Assembly: GCA_023838465.1 (NCBI GenBank) | Contig: JAIVEQ010000011.1 | Span: forward strand, 1 to 64,000 | DNA length: 64,000 nucleotides | Direction: 5' to 3' | DNA from: Candidatus Thiodiazotropha sp. | Lineage (GTDB): Bacteria > Pseudomonadota > Gammaproteobacteria > Chromatiales > Chromatiaceae | Part shown: in pieces, positions 9,381-17,209 of the stretch | How positions within the stretch are numbered: the stretch's first letter is position 1 | Layout: each line of letters starts with the position of its first letter | Made by a program: the position numbers and the translations under genes | The notes under the pieces: model-generated | Database searches by the model: none | What the model was told of the DNA's origin: nothing | The model's input: the letters and a program-made list of their open reading frames with translations, nothing else

Positions 9381-9707
9381 CTAGTCTTCGTCTGCTTTAG
9401 GATCGACCAGTACGGCAAAGGCTGCATCCAATGCGTCTTCCTCCCTGACTTCCGCATATTCACGCAACTGTGCGTGACGCTCATTAAAGCGTTTCTTCAG
9501 CTCAGCTATGGTCTGTTCGGCGCGACTATCGGCCTTATCCATGAACCCCTGATGCAGTTCTGGAATGCGTGCCTCGAAATGCTCCTCCTTGGTCTTTGTC
9601 TCCTGTAATGCCTCCTGGATCATTCGCTCACGCGCTTCTTCGGCCTTGCTGTGAATCTGCTGTGCTTTTGTTTCTGCGTTGAGCAGTCGCTGCAGTGACT
9701 CTTCCAT
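9381..9707 (-). CDS. atpH: V/A-type ATPase subunit H/G (peripheral stalk coiled coil)
   Basis: The 108-residue protein is almost entirely a charged helix with heptads (ESLQRLLNAETKAQQIHSKAEEAR and onward to residue 85). That is the character of the H/G subunit that pairs with subunit E in the stator. It is the first gene of the operon, as in many bacterial V/A-ATPase clusters. I chose ATG 9707 because family members start right at the coiled coil. The frame is open 25 codons further upstream, without similarity or a good ribosome site. Low-complexity helices carry little family signal, so the call rests on position. Confidence 0.75.
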   Translation of the reverse strand: MEESLQRLLNAETKAQQIHSKAEEARERMIQEALQETKTKEEHFEARIPELHQGFMDKADSRAEQTIAELKKRFNERHAQLREYAEVREEDALDAAFAVLVDPKADED

Positions 9708-10055
9708 TAATCCAAATACCCCCCAGTGTTTGCTTGGATCGTTTGTTGTTTCTGAGGATCTGTAGCAGGATTGTCTGTTCAACTGCCCTGCAGTACACGA
9801 ATAGTGTAGCTAATTTGGCCGGTGAATGTATGACTTCATTCGAAAACCCGATTGAGCCAGGTCATTGATCAGACAACTAGAGAAGGTTGGGTTATATCAT
9901 GAAGATAGATTTACAGGTTTTAGCAATGAATTACTGTGTTTAAATCAGACTAGGGAATTGCCAGATGCGCCCCAGTAGGGTGCGGCCTTACGCACCCAAT
10001 AAGGGTTGGCACGGCCCCCCTAGGTCCACACCCTTGAAGTCTAATACACAAGTTC
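9708..10055. other. Upstream region of the ATPase operon
   Basis: These 348 bases hold no gene. They must contain the promoter of the ATPase operon, which reads leftwards, but I could not find a convincing -35/-10 pair. A TATAAC box on the minus strand near 9896 lacks a matching -35 at 16-18 bp. The right third contains a REP-like repeat (9975-10033) close to the 3' end of the HIT gene. Confidence 0.5.
9975..10033. repeat. REP-like inverted repeat, copy 1
   Basis: This starts GTAGGGTGCGGCC and closes with a CACACCC arm, the same layout as the copies at 16691-16750 and 47501-47563. Its first arm folds on itself (GGGTGCG with CGCACCC). This copy is the most degraded of the three. All three lie at the 3' ends of genes, which suggests a transcript-end or nucleoid role, but that is inference. 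Confidence 0.6.
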
Positions 10056-10511
10056 TCAGCTTTTCTTGGCAGGCTTATGAAACTGTGTGTCTGACGGTAG
10101 AAATGCTTTCAACAGTTGAGCGATTTCATCGAGCTGGGTTTGATCGTAAGCTTGTCGTTGTTGGGTGCCCCAGACCACGCCGGGCCAACAGATGTCATCG
10201 GTTTTTCGGCCGACGATATGGATGTGCATCTGAGGCACAATATTCCCGATGGCACCGATATTGAGTTTATCGGTTGTATAGGTCTGTTCAGTGAAGTGAG
10301 AGATGAGATTGATCTCCTCGAGCAATATCCATTGTTGATGGGGGGAGAGTTCATGTAATTCAATAACCTCCACTCTGGGTACTAGGATGAACCAGGGAAG
10401 CAGGGCATTGTCCATCAGCAGCAGCTCACTGAGTTCGAGTGCAGCCAGGGTGAAACAATCCTGGGTTAGACGGCTATCGAGGCTGAATCGGTTATCTGTT
10501 TGTTCTGTCAT
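10056..10511 (-). CDS. HIT-family protein (histidine triad-like hydrolase)
   Basis: The 151-residue protein matches small HIT hydrolases that cleave nucleotide phosphate or phosphoramidate bonds. The active-site motif reads QMHIHIVGR at residues 94-102. The first of the three histidines is replaced by glutamine, while the central pair HIH is kept, a variant common in one proteobacterial subgroup. The substrate is unknown. It is the last gene of a minus-strand run (unknown protein, hemH, DUF971 protein, HIT) and follows the DUF971 gene by 11 bp. Confidence 0.85.
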   Translation of the reverse strand: MTEQTDNRFSLDSRLTQDCFTLAALELSELLLMDNALLPWFILVPRVEVIELHELSPHQQWILLEEINLISHFTEQTYTTDKLNIGAIGNIVPQMHIHIVGRKTDDICWPGVVWGTQQRQAYDQTQLDEIAQLLKAFLPSDTQFHKPAKKS

Positions 10512-10522
10512 GATAGGAGTGG

Positions 10523-10915
10523 CTATGCACCACCCTCTCTGGGTATCAGATCAGGTTCTTTACGCTGATAACCAACAGCCTTGAGCTTTTCGAGATAGGC
10601 CTGCCAAAGTTCATCATGGTGTTTGCCCAGATTGTAGAGATACTGCCAGTCGTAGAGTCCAGAGTTGTGGCCATCATCAAAGAAGATCTTGATCGCATAT
10701 TGACCAACTGTTTCTATCTGGGTGATGGTGACCAGCTCCTTGCCTTTCTCCAGTTTCGCTGTTGCCGGGCTATGGCCTCTGGTCTCCGCAGAAGGTGAGT
10801 AGACACGCAGGTACTCACAGGGTAGTGCGAAGTGGCTGCCGTCATCAAAAGCGATATCGAGAAAACGGGTCTGTTGATGTACTTTTATATCAACAGGGTG
10901 GGGATGCTGTGCCAT
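10523..10915 (-). CDS. DUF971 protein (gamma-butyrobetaine hydroxylase-like N-terminal domain)
   Basis: The 130-residue protein is a single DUF971 domain, the fold found at the N terminus of gamma-butyrobetaine hydroxylase. The typical pattern is visible: FLDIAFDDGSHFALPCEYLRVYSPSA, then the central VGQYAIKIFFDDGHNSGLYDWQYL. Stand-alone copies are common in proteobacteria and lack a settled function, although some have been linked to iron-sulfur or ubiquinone-related proteins. The start codon overlaps the hemH stop (TGATG), so it is translated with ferrochelatase. Confidence 0.88.
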   Translation of the reverse strand: MAQHPHPVDIKVHQQTRFLDIAFDDGSHFALPCEYLRVYSPSAETRGHSPATAKLEKGKELVTITQIETVGQYAIKIFFDDGHNSGLYDWQYLYNLGKHHDELWQAYLEKLKAVGYQRKEPDLIPREGGA

Positions 10916-11967
10916 CAGGTATTCTCTCCGGTGAGTGAATCTGCTTCGGGCCAGCCCTTGATATGTTTACTGATCAGATCAGCAAGCATTGCTATGTGGC
11001 CGGGGGTGTCGTTCAGGGCAGGGATATAGGCATACGCTTTTCCTCCCGCTTGCAAAAAGGTATCCCGATTCTCTTCTGCGATCTCCTCAAGTGTCTCAAG
11101 GCAGTCAGCGGAGAAGGCGGGGCAAACTACCTGCACACTTTTGACCCCTTCGGCACCCCACTGCTTCAATGTCTCATTGGTATAAGGTTTGACCCACTCC
11201 TGGGCGCCGAATCGAGATTGAAAAGAGATATGCCACTGATCCTTTTCCAGACCTAGGGATTCCACAACTTGGTTAGCGGTGGCATAGCACTCATCGGGAT
11301 AGGGGTCGCCAGACTCATAGTAGTCTTTAGGTATGCCGTGAAATGAGAAAAGCAGTTTTTGTGCCTCACCTGATTGGCTACGGAATTCACGAATACTCTC
11401 GCTCAATACGTCGATGTAGGCTGGTTCATGGTAGTAGCGTTGAATAAAGCGAACTTCAGGAATCCAGCGCCAGCGTTGCAACTCATCAGTGACTGCATCG
11501 AAGATTGAAGCTGTCGTGGTAGCGGAATATTGGGGGTAGAGGGGGAGTACCAACAATCGCTGGATATTTTGCTGACGTAAGGCATCCAATGCATGCACTA
11601 TTGAAGGCTTGCCATAACGCATCGCAAGGGCAAATCTAATCTTACCCTTAAGACGAGGTACCAGCCTAGCCTCCAGTGCGGCATGTTGCTTTTTGGATAT
11701 CGCTAACAGGGGGGAACCCTCTTCTGTCCAGATAGAGCTATAGGCCTTAGCGGAACGTTTGGGCCTGACCCTAAGCACAATACCGTGGAGTATAATCTGC
11801 CAGAGTATCCAGGGGATAGCGACAACCCTTGGATCGCTCAGGAATTCAGACAGGTATTTGCGTACCGCCCCTGTAGTCGGTGAGTCAGGGGTGCCCAGAT
11901 TGATGATCAAAACACCAAGACCGCCGTCAGCTTTTTTCAATTGATCAGACTGATTAATATACTTCAT
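10915..11967 (-). CDS. hemH: Ferrochelatase
   Basis: This 350-residue enzyme inserts ferrous iron into protoporphyrin IX, the last step of haem synthesis. The family signature is clear: GVLIINLGTPDSP near the N terminus, the catalytic His210 in LFSFHGIP, the segment DPYPDEC, and the metal-site Glu291 in CLETLEEI. The length is normal for the bacterial membrane-associated or soluble enzyme. It is coupled to the DUF971 gene by a TGATG junction and lies 4 bp after the unknown 307-residue gene. Confidence 0.97.
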   Translation of the reverse strand: MKYINQSDQLKKADGGLGVLIINLGTPDSPTTGAVRKYLSEFLSDPRVVAIPWILWQIILHGIVLRVRPKRSAKAYSSIWTEEGSPLLAISKKQHAALEARLVPRLKGKIRFALAMRYGKPSIVHALDALRQQNIQRLLVLPLYPQYSATTTASIFDAVTDELQRWRWIPEVRFIQRYYHEPAYIDVLSESIREFRSQSGEAQKLLFSFHGIPKDYYESGDPYPDECYATANQVVESLGLEKDQWHISFQSRFGAQEWVKPYTNETLKQWGAEGVKSVQVVCPAFSADCLETLEEIAEENRDTFLQAGGKAYAYIPALNDTPGHIAMLADLISKHIKGWPEADSLTGENT

Positions 11968-11971
11968 AACT

Positions 11972-12895
11972 TCATTTCCGATTAGCTGAACGGATTTTTG
12001 CCTCTATGCGTGCACTATTCAACAGCTCTTTATTGTGTATTTTGGGATAGAGACGCCACAGGCGCTCCACGACTTCCGCTTGTTTGACTGCAACCTGCTC
12101 AAGTCGGTCACGGGTGGCGCTGCTAAGATCGGGTAACATCAGCATCTGTGGTGCTTTATAGGCAATGTAGTCACTGATAAGTCGCTTCTCCTCCTGTTCC
12201 TTCCAATCCTCGCAGAGGGGTAGTTTGGGAAAATGCCATTCGTTGTGCATAACATCGATAGACTGGGAATAGGCGGTGTAGCCTCCCTTTTCGCTGCAAA
12301 ACCATAGGGATGTGGGGTTTTCGCCACCCCGTCCTCGTACCGTCGCCTCCAGCACTGATGCATGTACCCTCGGGTTATAACCATCATTGTTCTTCAATCC
12401 CCTTTTTAATAGATGGTTTGAGATGAATGAGAAGTCACCTTGTACCGCAGCGATCCATTTTGGTGCAGAATTGAGTGCCATCTCCTGTTCAGTGCGACAA
12501 CTTTGCAACAGTGTCACAGGCTGTTTTTCCTCCTCATCCAGTAACCATAACTCATACCTGTCAGCGAGTGGGAAAGGCAAGCTTTCAACGACCGTCTGCA
12601 ACTGCTCGATCAGCTGTTCAGATGATTTGATCATGTCACGCACATTGAACAAGGGATTGACCGGTACCTGTTTTAATCCTTCAGAGACAGACCAAAGCCC
12701 AAAGGTATAGTATTGTTGGCCACTGTAGGGCATATTTGCCCATAAGCCCTGGGGACTATCGCTAAGAACCTGAATTTCCCAATGAATACCGTTACTGCTA
12801 AGCGCACGGGCAGTATCGATGTTAAATACCTGCAGCGTGCCATTGAAAGGGTTGAGTCTTCGCAAGCTGAATGCATTATTCAGGCAACTGTTCAT
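11972..12895 (-). CDS. Uncharacterised 307-residue protein upstream of hemH
   Basis: I do not recognise this protein. It has no signal peptide, no membrane segment and no nucleotide-binding motif that I can see. It is rich in tryptophan and aromatic residues, with short conserved-looking stretches such as YYTFGLWSV (about 62-70), RYELWLLDEEEKQP and SLWFCSEKGGYTAYS. The C-terminal 60 residues are a basic helix. It is the first gene of the hemH transcript (4-bp gap) and diverges from pckA. Tight linkage to hemH could mean a haem-related task, but nothing in the sequence proves it. Confidence 0.75.
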   Translation of the reverse strand: MNSCLNNAFSLRRLNPFNGTLQVFNIDTARALSSNGIHWEIQVLSDSPQGLWANMPYSGQQYYTFGLWSVSEGLKQVPVNPLFNVRDMIKSSEQLIEQLQTVVESLPFPLADRYELWLLDEEEKQPVTLLQSCRTEQEMALNSAPKWIAAVQGDFSFISNHLLKRGLKNNDGYNPRVHASVLEATVRGRGGENPTSLWFCSEKGGYTAYSQSIDVMHNEWHFPKLPLCEDWKEQEEKRLISDYIAYKAPQMLMLPDLSSATRDRLEQVAVKQAEVVERLWRLYPKIHNKELLNSARIEAKIRSANRK

Positions 12896-12933
12896 GCTAT
12901 GAGACTACCTCAGGCAGCGAGAACAATCGAGGA

Positions 12934-12950
12934 TTGGCGAGCTATTTGCT
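12934..12950 (+). promoter_or_regulatory. Candidate sigma-54 promoter of pckA
   Basis: TTGGCGAGCTATTTGCT has the invariant GG (12936-12937) and GC (12948-12949) ten bases apart and matches the TTGGC and TTGCT halves of the -24/-12 consensus. It ends 42 bp before the chosen pckA start. Sigma-54 control of PEP carboxykinase is not usual, so a chance match cannot be excluded. Confidence 0.4.
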
Positions 12951-12992
12951 ATATTGATCTAAATATCTATTTCTAAATGGGGAGGAGTGAAC

Positions 12993-14603
12993 ATGGTGCG
13001 AGAAACAGCTGGGGAAACCCACAGCTCTTATGGACTAGAAAACCACGGTCTCTACAATCTCAACGATATTTACTGGAATTTACCGACACCGCGGTTGATT
13101 GAACAGGCGGTATTTCGCCGTGAAGGACAACTCTGTCATCTGGGTCCCCTGGTGGTTAGGACCGGGCATCACACCGGCCGTTCCGCCAATGATAAATTCA
13201 TCGTCGATGAACCATCAGTCAGTAATGAAATCTGGTGGGGCGACATCAATAAGCCGATCTCTGAGGAAGCCTTTGATGCCTTACATGCGCGTCTGGCATC
13301 CTATTTACAGAATAAGGATGTCTATGTGCAGGATTGTTATGCAGGTGCTGATCCGAACTATCGCTTACCTGTGAGAATCATTACCGAGAATGCCTGGCAC
13401 AATGTGTTTGCCCGTAATGTCTTTATCCAGGCGAAGGAGGAAGAGTTAGCTGATCATATACCAGGCTTTACAGTTATAGATGTACCTCGCTTCCACGCCA
13501 TCCCTGAGGTGGATGGTACAAGGAGTGAAACCTTTATTATCGTCAACTTTGCCAAGAAATTGGTATTGATTGGTGGTACCAGTTATGCCGGTGAGATCAA
13601 AAAGTCGATCTTCAGTGTGATGAACTATCTGATGCCTCAACGTGATGTGATGCCAATGCACTGCTCGGCCAACATTGGGTCTAATGGAAAATCGGCTCTG
13701 TTTTTTGGACTCAGCGGCACTGGCAAGACTACGCTTTCCGCTGATGCCAGCCGTACCCTGATTGGTGATGATGAGCACGGTTGGAGCAATGACGGTATTT
13801 TCAATTTCGAAGGTGGCTGTTATGCCAAAATGATCAAACTGTCACCGGAAAATGAACCAGAGATCTTTGGCACCACCATGCGTTTTGGTACGGTGTTGGA
13901 GAATGTCACCATGATGGCCAATACACGGCGCCTCGATCTTGATGATGGCACACTCACTGAAAATACCCGCGGTGCTTACCACATCAGTGCAATTCCTAAT
14001 GCAACATTAGACGGGGTCGGAGGACATCCTGAAACCATACTCATGCTGACTGCAGATGCTTTTGGTGTGCTGCCACCCGTTTCTCGGCTCGATTCTGCAC
14101 AGGCAATGTACCACTTCATATCTGGATACACAGCGCGGGTCGCTGGCACTGAGAAGGGGGTAACAGAGCCCTCACCGGTCTTTAGTGCCTGTTATGGGGC
14201 GCCGTTTATGCCGTTACATCCACAACGATACGCAGAGCTGCTGGGTAAACTTATCGAGAGTCACAAATCCAGTGTGTGGCTGATCAATACAGGTTGGACG
14301 GGGGGACCCTATGGTGTGGGTAATCGTATGCCAATTCCTCACACGCGCGCCATGGTCAATGCCGTACTGGATGGCAAACTGAACGATGTACCCATGCGTA
14401 AGGATCCGATCTTCGGTGTGGATATACCGACTCAGGTACCGGATGTACCGCCGGAAATTCTATTCCCTAGAGACACATGGAAGGATCAAGCTGCCTATGA
14501 CGCCCAGGCGCTTAAATTAGCTGACATGTTTCGTGAGAATTTCCGGCTTTTTGCTGATCAGGTATCAGACGATATCAAATCCGCTGCGCCAAGAGTTGGG
14601 TAG
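12993..14603 (+). CDS. pckA: Phosphoenolpyruvate carboxykinase (ATP)
   Basis: This 536-residue enzyme converts oxaloacetate and ATP to PEP and CO2, and can run in reverse in autotrophic or anaplerotic metabolism. The PEPCK kinase-1a loop GLSGTGKT is at residues 239-246, followed by LIGDDEHGW (kinase-2). The earlier ATP-family segments RSANDKFIV and GTSYAGEIKKS are intact. I chose ATG 12993 because GGGGAGGAG precedes it at normal spacing. A GTG six bases earlier would overlap that site. It is divergent from the hemH run and monocistronic. Confidence 0.97.
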   Translation: MVRETAGETHSSYGLENHGLYNLNDIYWNLPTPRLIEQAVFRREGQLCHLGPLVVRTGHHTGRSANDKFIVDEPSVSNEIWWGDINKPISEEAFDALHARLASYLQNKDVYVQDCYAGADPNYRLPVRIITENAWHNVFARNVFIQAKEEELADHIPGFTVIDVPRFHAIPEVDGTRSETFIIVNFAKKLVLIGGTSYAGEIKKSIFSVMNYLMPQRDVMPMHCSANIGSNGKSALFFGLSGTGKTTLSADASRTLIGDDEHGWSNDGIFNFEGGCYAKMIKLSPENEPEIFGTTMRFGTVLENVTMMANTRRLDLDDGTLTENTRGAYHISAIPNATLDGVGGHPETILMLTADAFGVLPPVSRLDSAQAMYHFISGYTARVAGTEKGVTEPSPVFSACYGAPFMPLHPQRYAELLGKLIESHKSSVWLINTGWTGGPYGVGNRMPIPHTRAMVNAVLDGKLNDVPMRKDPIFGVDIPTQVPDVPPEILFPRDTWKDQAAYDAQALKLADMFRENFRLFADQVSDDIKSAAPRVG

Positions 14604-14697
14604 ATGCTGTGTTTTGAGTAACGGGGTTCGATTCGCTCGAGATTGTCTCTAAGGGTGCTTTGATAATTTGCTCATTCCGGTAGATGCAAAGTATAGA

Positions 14698-14743
14698 GCC
14701 GGAATCCAGTGCTTTTAGTTTTACGGGATTACTGGATTCCGGC
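14698..14743. repeat. 13-bp inverted repeat between pckA and nth
   Basis: GCCGGAATCCAGT and its exact complement flank a 20-base spacer. A further CCGG-containing half (ATTCCGG) lies at 14674-14680. The sequence resembles a dispersed CCGGAATCCAG palindrome seen in many bacterial genomes. It could end the pckA transcript, although no T run follows the stem. Confidence 0.65.
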
Positions 14744-14827
14744 AAGTGTTGGGATGAAGAAAGCAGTTATTCGGACTTTCTCTAAAAACAGCGTGTCCAT
14801 CTGATCAAGACTCTTCTCACAGGTTTT

Positions 14828-15460
14828 ATGAATAAACTAAAACGCCGGGCAATTTTTGAATACTTGAAGGCGGCGAATCCCAATCCAACTACCGAACTCA
14901 ACTACTCATCATCTTTCGAATTGCTGGTAGCAGTGATTCTATCTGCCCAAGCAACAGATAAGAGCGTGAATAAAGCGACCGATCAACTGTTTCCAGTGGC
15001 CAATACACCGGAAGCGATCCTAGGTCTGGGTGTTGAAGGATTGAAGCGCTACATCAAGACCATTGGCTTGTTTAACAACAAGGCTAAGAATATTATCGAA
15101 ACCTGCAGTATCCTGGTTGAGCAGCATGGTAGCGTTGTACCTGAAGCGCGCAAAGCTTTGGAAGCGCTGCCTGGCGTAGGCCGTAAAACTGCAAATGTAG
15201 TGCTGAATACCGCTTTTGGTCATCCTACCATGGCGGTGGATACACATATCTTTAGGGTAGCCAATCGCACCCGACTGGCTCCTGGCAAGACCCCACTAGA
15301 GGTGGAAAAAAAGTTGCTACACTCAATTCCTTCACAGTTTATGCAGGATGCTCACCATTGGCTGATATTACATGGGCGATATACCTGTATAGCACGCAAG
15401 CCAAGGTGTGGGAGTTGTGTGATTGAAGAGCTATGTGAATATAAAGAAAAAACTGAATAA
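14828..15460 (+). CDS. nth: Endonuclease III (DNA glycosylase/AP lyase)
   Basis: The 210-residue base-excision repair enzyme removes oxidised pyrimidines. The helix-hairpin-helix LPGVGRKTA carries the catalytic Lys120, and Asp138 (AVDTH) is the second catalytic residue. The four cysteines of the [4Fe-4S] cluster are present with the classical spacing C-x6-C-x2-C-x5-C (Cys187, 194, 197, 203). The length matches E. coli Nth. In many gammaproteobacteria nth follows the rnf genes; here it stands alone after pckA. Confidence 0.97.
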   Translation: MNKLKRRAIFEYLKAANPNPTTELNYSSSFELLVAVILSAQATDKSVNKATDQLFPVANTPEAILGLGVEGLKRYIKTIGLFNNKAKNIIETCSILVEQHGSVVPEARKALEALPGVGRKTANVVLNTAFGHPTMAVDTHIFRVANRTRLAPGKTPLEVEKKLLHSIPSQFMQDAHHWLILHGRYTCIARKPRCGSCVIEELCEYKEKTE

Positions 15461-15565
15461 TCTGTTGCGTAGAAGAAAAAGGATAGAATAATCTGCCTGT
15501 GAGCGGACTACACTATAAAGTCTATGGATTCAGGTATTAACCAGGGGTTACCAAAGGAGATAAAG

Positions 15566-16039
15566 ATGAAAATAACGATACCACTGTTAACAATACTTTT
15601 ACTGTTAACCGTTACTGTGGTCCAGGCTGAAGCAGGGTTGATTAATGTATCGAGTCAATTTGGTGTGCAGGAGACAGCAGATCGATTTGTAGCCGCTGTG
15701 GAAAAGGCGGGTTTAAAGGTTTTCAACCGTATCGATCACGCTGCCGGGGCAGCAAAGGTGGATAAGTCTCTACGACCTACTCAACTCATTATCTTTGGCA
15801 GTCCTAAGGTTGGAACAGCATTGCTCACCAGTGATCAACGTATCGGTATCGATCTACCGCTTAAAGCACTGGCATGGCAGGATGCAGAAGGTAAAGTCTG
15901 GTTGAGTTACAACAGTCCTGACTATCTATTCAACCGGTTTGCTATCAATGACAGAGCAAAAGGTGAAAAAGAAGATCACCGGTGCTTTAGCAAAACTCTC
16001 TCAGAGTGCCACCCAACCCTGAGGGTATCGAGCCGATGA
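15566..16039 (+). CDS. DUF302 protein, exported, with a frameshifted C terminus
   Basis: The protein begins with a signal peptide (MKITIPLLTILLLLTVTVVQAEA) and continues as a DUF302 domain: FVAAVEKAGLKVFNRIDHAAGA, the strand TQLIIFGSPKVGTALL, and VWLSYNSPDYLFNRFAI. DUF302 proteins are small periplasmic or soluble proteins of unclear role. I chose ATG 15566 for its AAAGGAGAT ribosome site. After codon 131 or so the reading frame goes off family. One base removed near 15958-15963 restores the expected end (KKITGALAKLSQSA) and a stop at 16020-16022, 13 bp before the next gene. As read, 157 residues end at 16039. Confidence 0.75.
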   Translation: MKITIPLLTILLLLTVTVVQAEAGLINVSSQFGVQETADRFVAAVEKAGLKVFNRIDHAAGAAKVDKSLRPTQLIIFGSPKVGTALLTSDQRIGIDLPLKALAWQDAEGKVWLSYNSPDYLFNRFAINDRAKGEKEDHRCFSKTLSECHPTLRVSSR

Positions 16040-16461
16040 TCAGTGGTGATCGCAATCAGTTACGCCAGGTCTTTTTCGAGGCCTGGCGAAAGCATCAATC
16101 CGGTGAAGTAATGGAACCCCTTGAAGAGATGGTTTCCAGCGTGGTGATGGAACACCCTGAATACCATGCGATGTTGAACGATCGGGAAAAGCTTCTTGTG
16201 CAGGAGTTCCATCCTGAGGGGGGGGAAAGCAATCCATTTTTGCATATGGCAATGCATATCAGTCTGATGGAGCAGGTGACGACAGATCGGCCAGCGGGAA
16301 TCTCTAGCCTCTATAGACGCCTCTGCCAACGTATGGGAGAGGAGCATGAGGCAGAACATCAACTGATGGAGTGCCTGGGACGGATGCTATGGGAGGCTCA
16401 ATCTGCCAACCAGTTGCCTGATGAACAGGCCTATCTAGACTGCATCAAGCGGATACTTTGA
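16036..16461 (+). CDS. DUF1841 family protein
   Basis: The 141-residue protein carries the marks of the DUF1841 family: RNQLRQVFFEAWRK at the start, HPEYH, NPFLHMAMHISLMEQ and TDRPAGI in the centre. It is soluble and helical with several conserved histidines and acidic residues. The function is unknown. I chose ATG 16036. The frame is open ten codons further upstream, but those overlap the DUF302 gene. It is followed by a small membrane protein with a TGATG overlap. Confidence 0.88.
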   Translation: MISGDRNQLRQVFFEAWRKHQSGEVMEPLEEMVSSVVMEHPEYHAMLNDREKLLVQEFHPEGGESNPFLHMAMHISLMEQVTTDRPAGISSLYRRLCQRMGEEHEAEHQLMECLGRMLWEAQSANQLPDEQAYLDCIKRIL

Positions 16462-16667
16462 TGCCCCCGGTAGATGCCAGTAATTGTACGTTATGCCGAG
16501 TTATGCGCGGATTGGCTTTTGGTGGAATTGGTGCTGCTGTCGGTGGTTATGGCGCTCTGTTCTTCGGTGCCGAACAGAATGAGGCTATCTACTACGCTCT
16601 TTTTGGCGCCTTGGCATTGACAGCTGTTGTGCAACGAAAACGAGACAAGAAAGATTCAAAACAATGA
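16461..16667 (+). CDS. Small predicted membrane protein
   Basis: These 68 residues hold a CxxC pair (CTLC, residues 9-12) followed by a glycine-rich membrane segment (about 17-36), a second hydrophobic stretch (about 42-57) and a basic tail (QRKRDKKDSKQ). I do not recognise a family. Its start overlaps the stop of the DUF1841 gene (TGATG), so the two are probably translated together. A TTG codon one position earlier is also open but is not needed. Confidence 0.65.
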   Translation: MPPVDASNCTLCRVMRGLAFGGIGAAVGGYGALFFGAEQNEAIYYALFGALALTAVVQRKRDKKDSKQ

Positions 16668-16690
16668 ATGCGTGCTGGGACATAGTAGAT

Positions 16691-16750
16691 GTAGGGTGCG
16701 GCCCTGCCGCACCAAGCTAAGCAAGCACTCAGTGTGGCGGGACCATGCCC
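16691..16750. repeat. REP-like inverted repeat, copy 2
   Basis: GTAGGGTGCGGCCCTGCCG opens the element, and a GTGTGGCGGGACCATGCCC arm closes it. Each arm folds on itself and the two arms face each other. It sits between two convergent genes, the small membrane protein and the PilZ gene, where a bidirectional terminator would be expected. Confidence 0.7.
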
Positions 16751-16831
16751 AAACAAGCTATTAGATACTTAGGTTTTGACCGCCATTTTTCAATCTATGA
16801 GGGGTAAGCAAGAACCTTAGAAACAGCGCGC

Positions 16832-17200
16832 TTAGCCAAGCGCTTCCAGGTCACGATTGAGCACCTCATCGTCAGCAAGGTTCAGTTCAACCAAACGACG
16901 CAGCAATGAGATACTCTCCATATCAATCTCTTTGCACAATACACCGATTCGTTCCTCCTCAACATGGGCGCAAATGGCCTGCATAGTGATAACAGTATCA
17001 GCATCGTCGAGATTGATTCGGAGTATTAGATTGTCTCCCACCTGTCCGGCCCATTCAGTAGGAGTCCTTACCAGGGCGCCCTTAAGTGATATATCCAGGA
17101 GTTCGCTCTGGTAGGTCTTCTTGTTCAATTCCATGCTGACTGGCGCATCAAAAAGAATGCGATGGAAACGTCTGCGTTCGCTGCTATCGGTATCACTCAT
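16832..17200 (-). CDS. PilZ-domain protein (probable c-di-GMP binder)
   Basis: The 122-residue protein is essentially one PilZ domain. The two c-di-GMP-binding motifs are visible: the arginine cluster RRRFHR at residues 9-14 and DISLKGALV (D/NxSxxG) at 36-44. Such single-domain proteins pass the second messenger to flagellar, polysaccharide or other machinery. It lies 9 bp after the FHA gene in one transcript and close to fleQ, whose product is a c-di-GMP-responsive regulator in Pseudomonas. A motility role is therefore plausible but unproven. Confidence 0.88.
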   Translation of the reverse strand: MSDTDSSERRRFHRILFDAPVSMELNKKTYQSELLDISLKGALVRTPTEWAGQVGDNLILRINLDDADTVITMQAICAHVEEERIGVLCKEIDMESISLLRRLVELNLADDEVLNRDLEALG

Positions 17201-17209
17201 ATTGATCGC

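Noticed and set aside
12987..12992. GTG start for pckA six bases upstream of the chosen ATG
   Set aside because: It overlaps the GGAGGAG ribosome site, which leaves no spacing; the ATG at 12993 has normal spacing.
14618..14645. tRNA-like T loop (GGGGTTCGATTC)
   Set aside because: The flanking bases do not form a T arm, and no acceptor or anticodon stem can be drawn.
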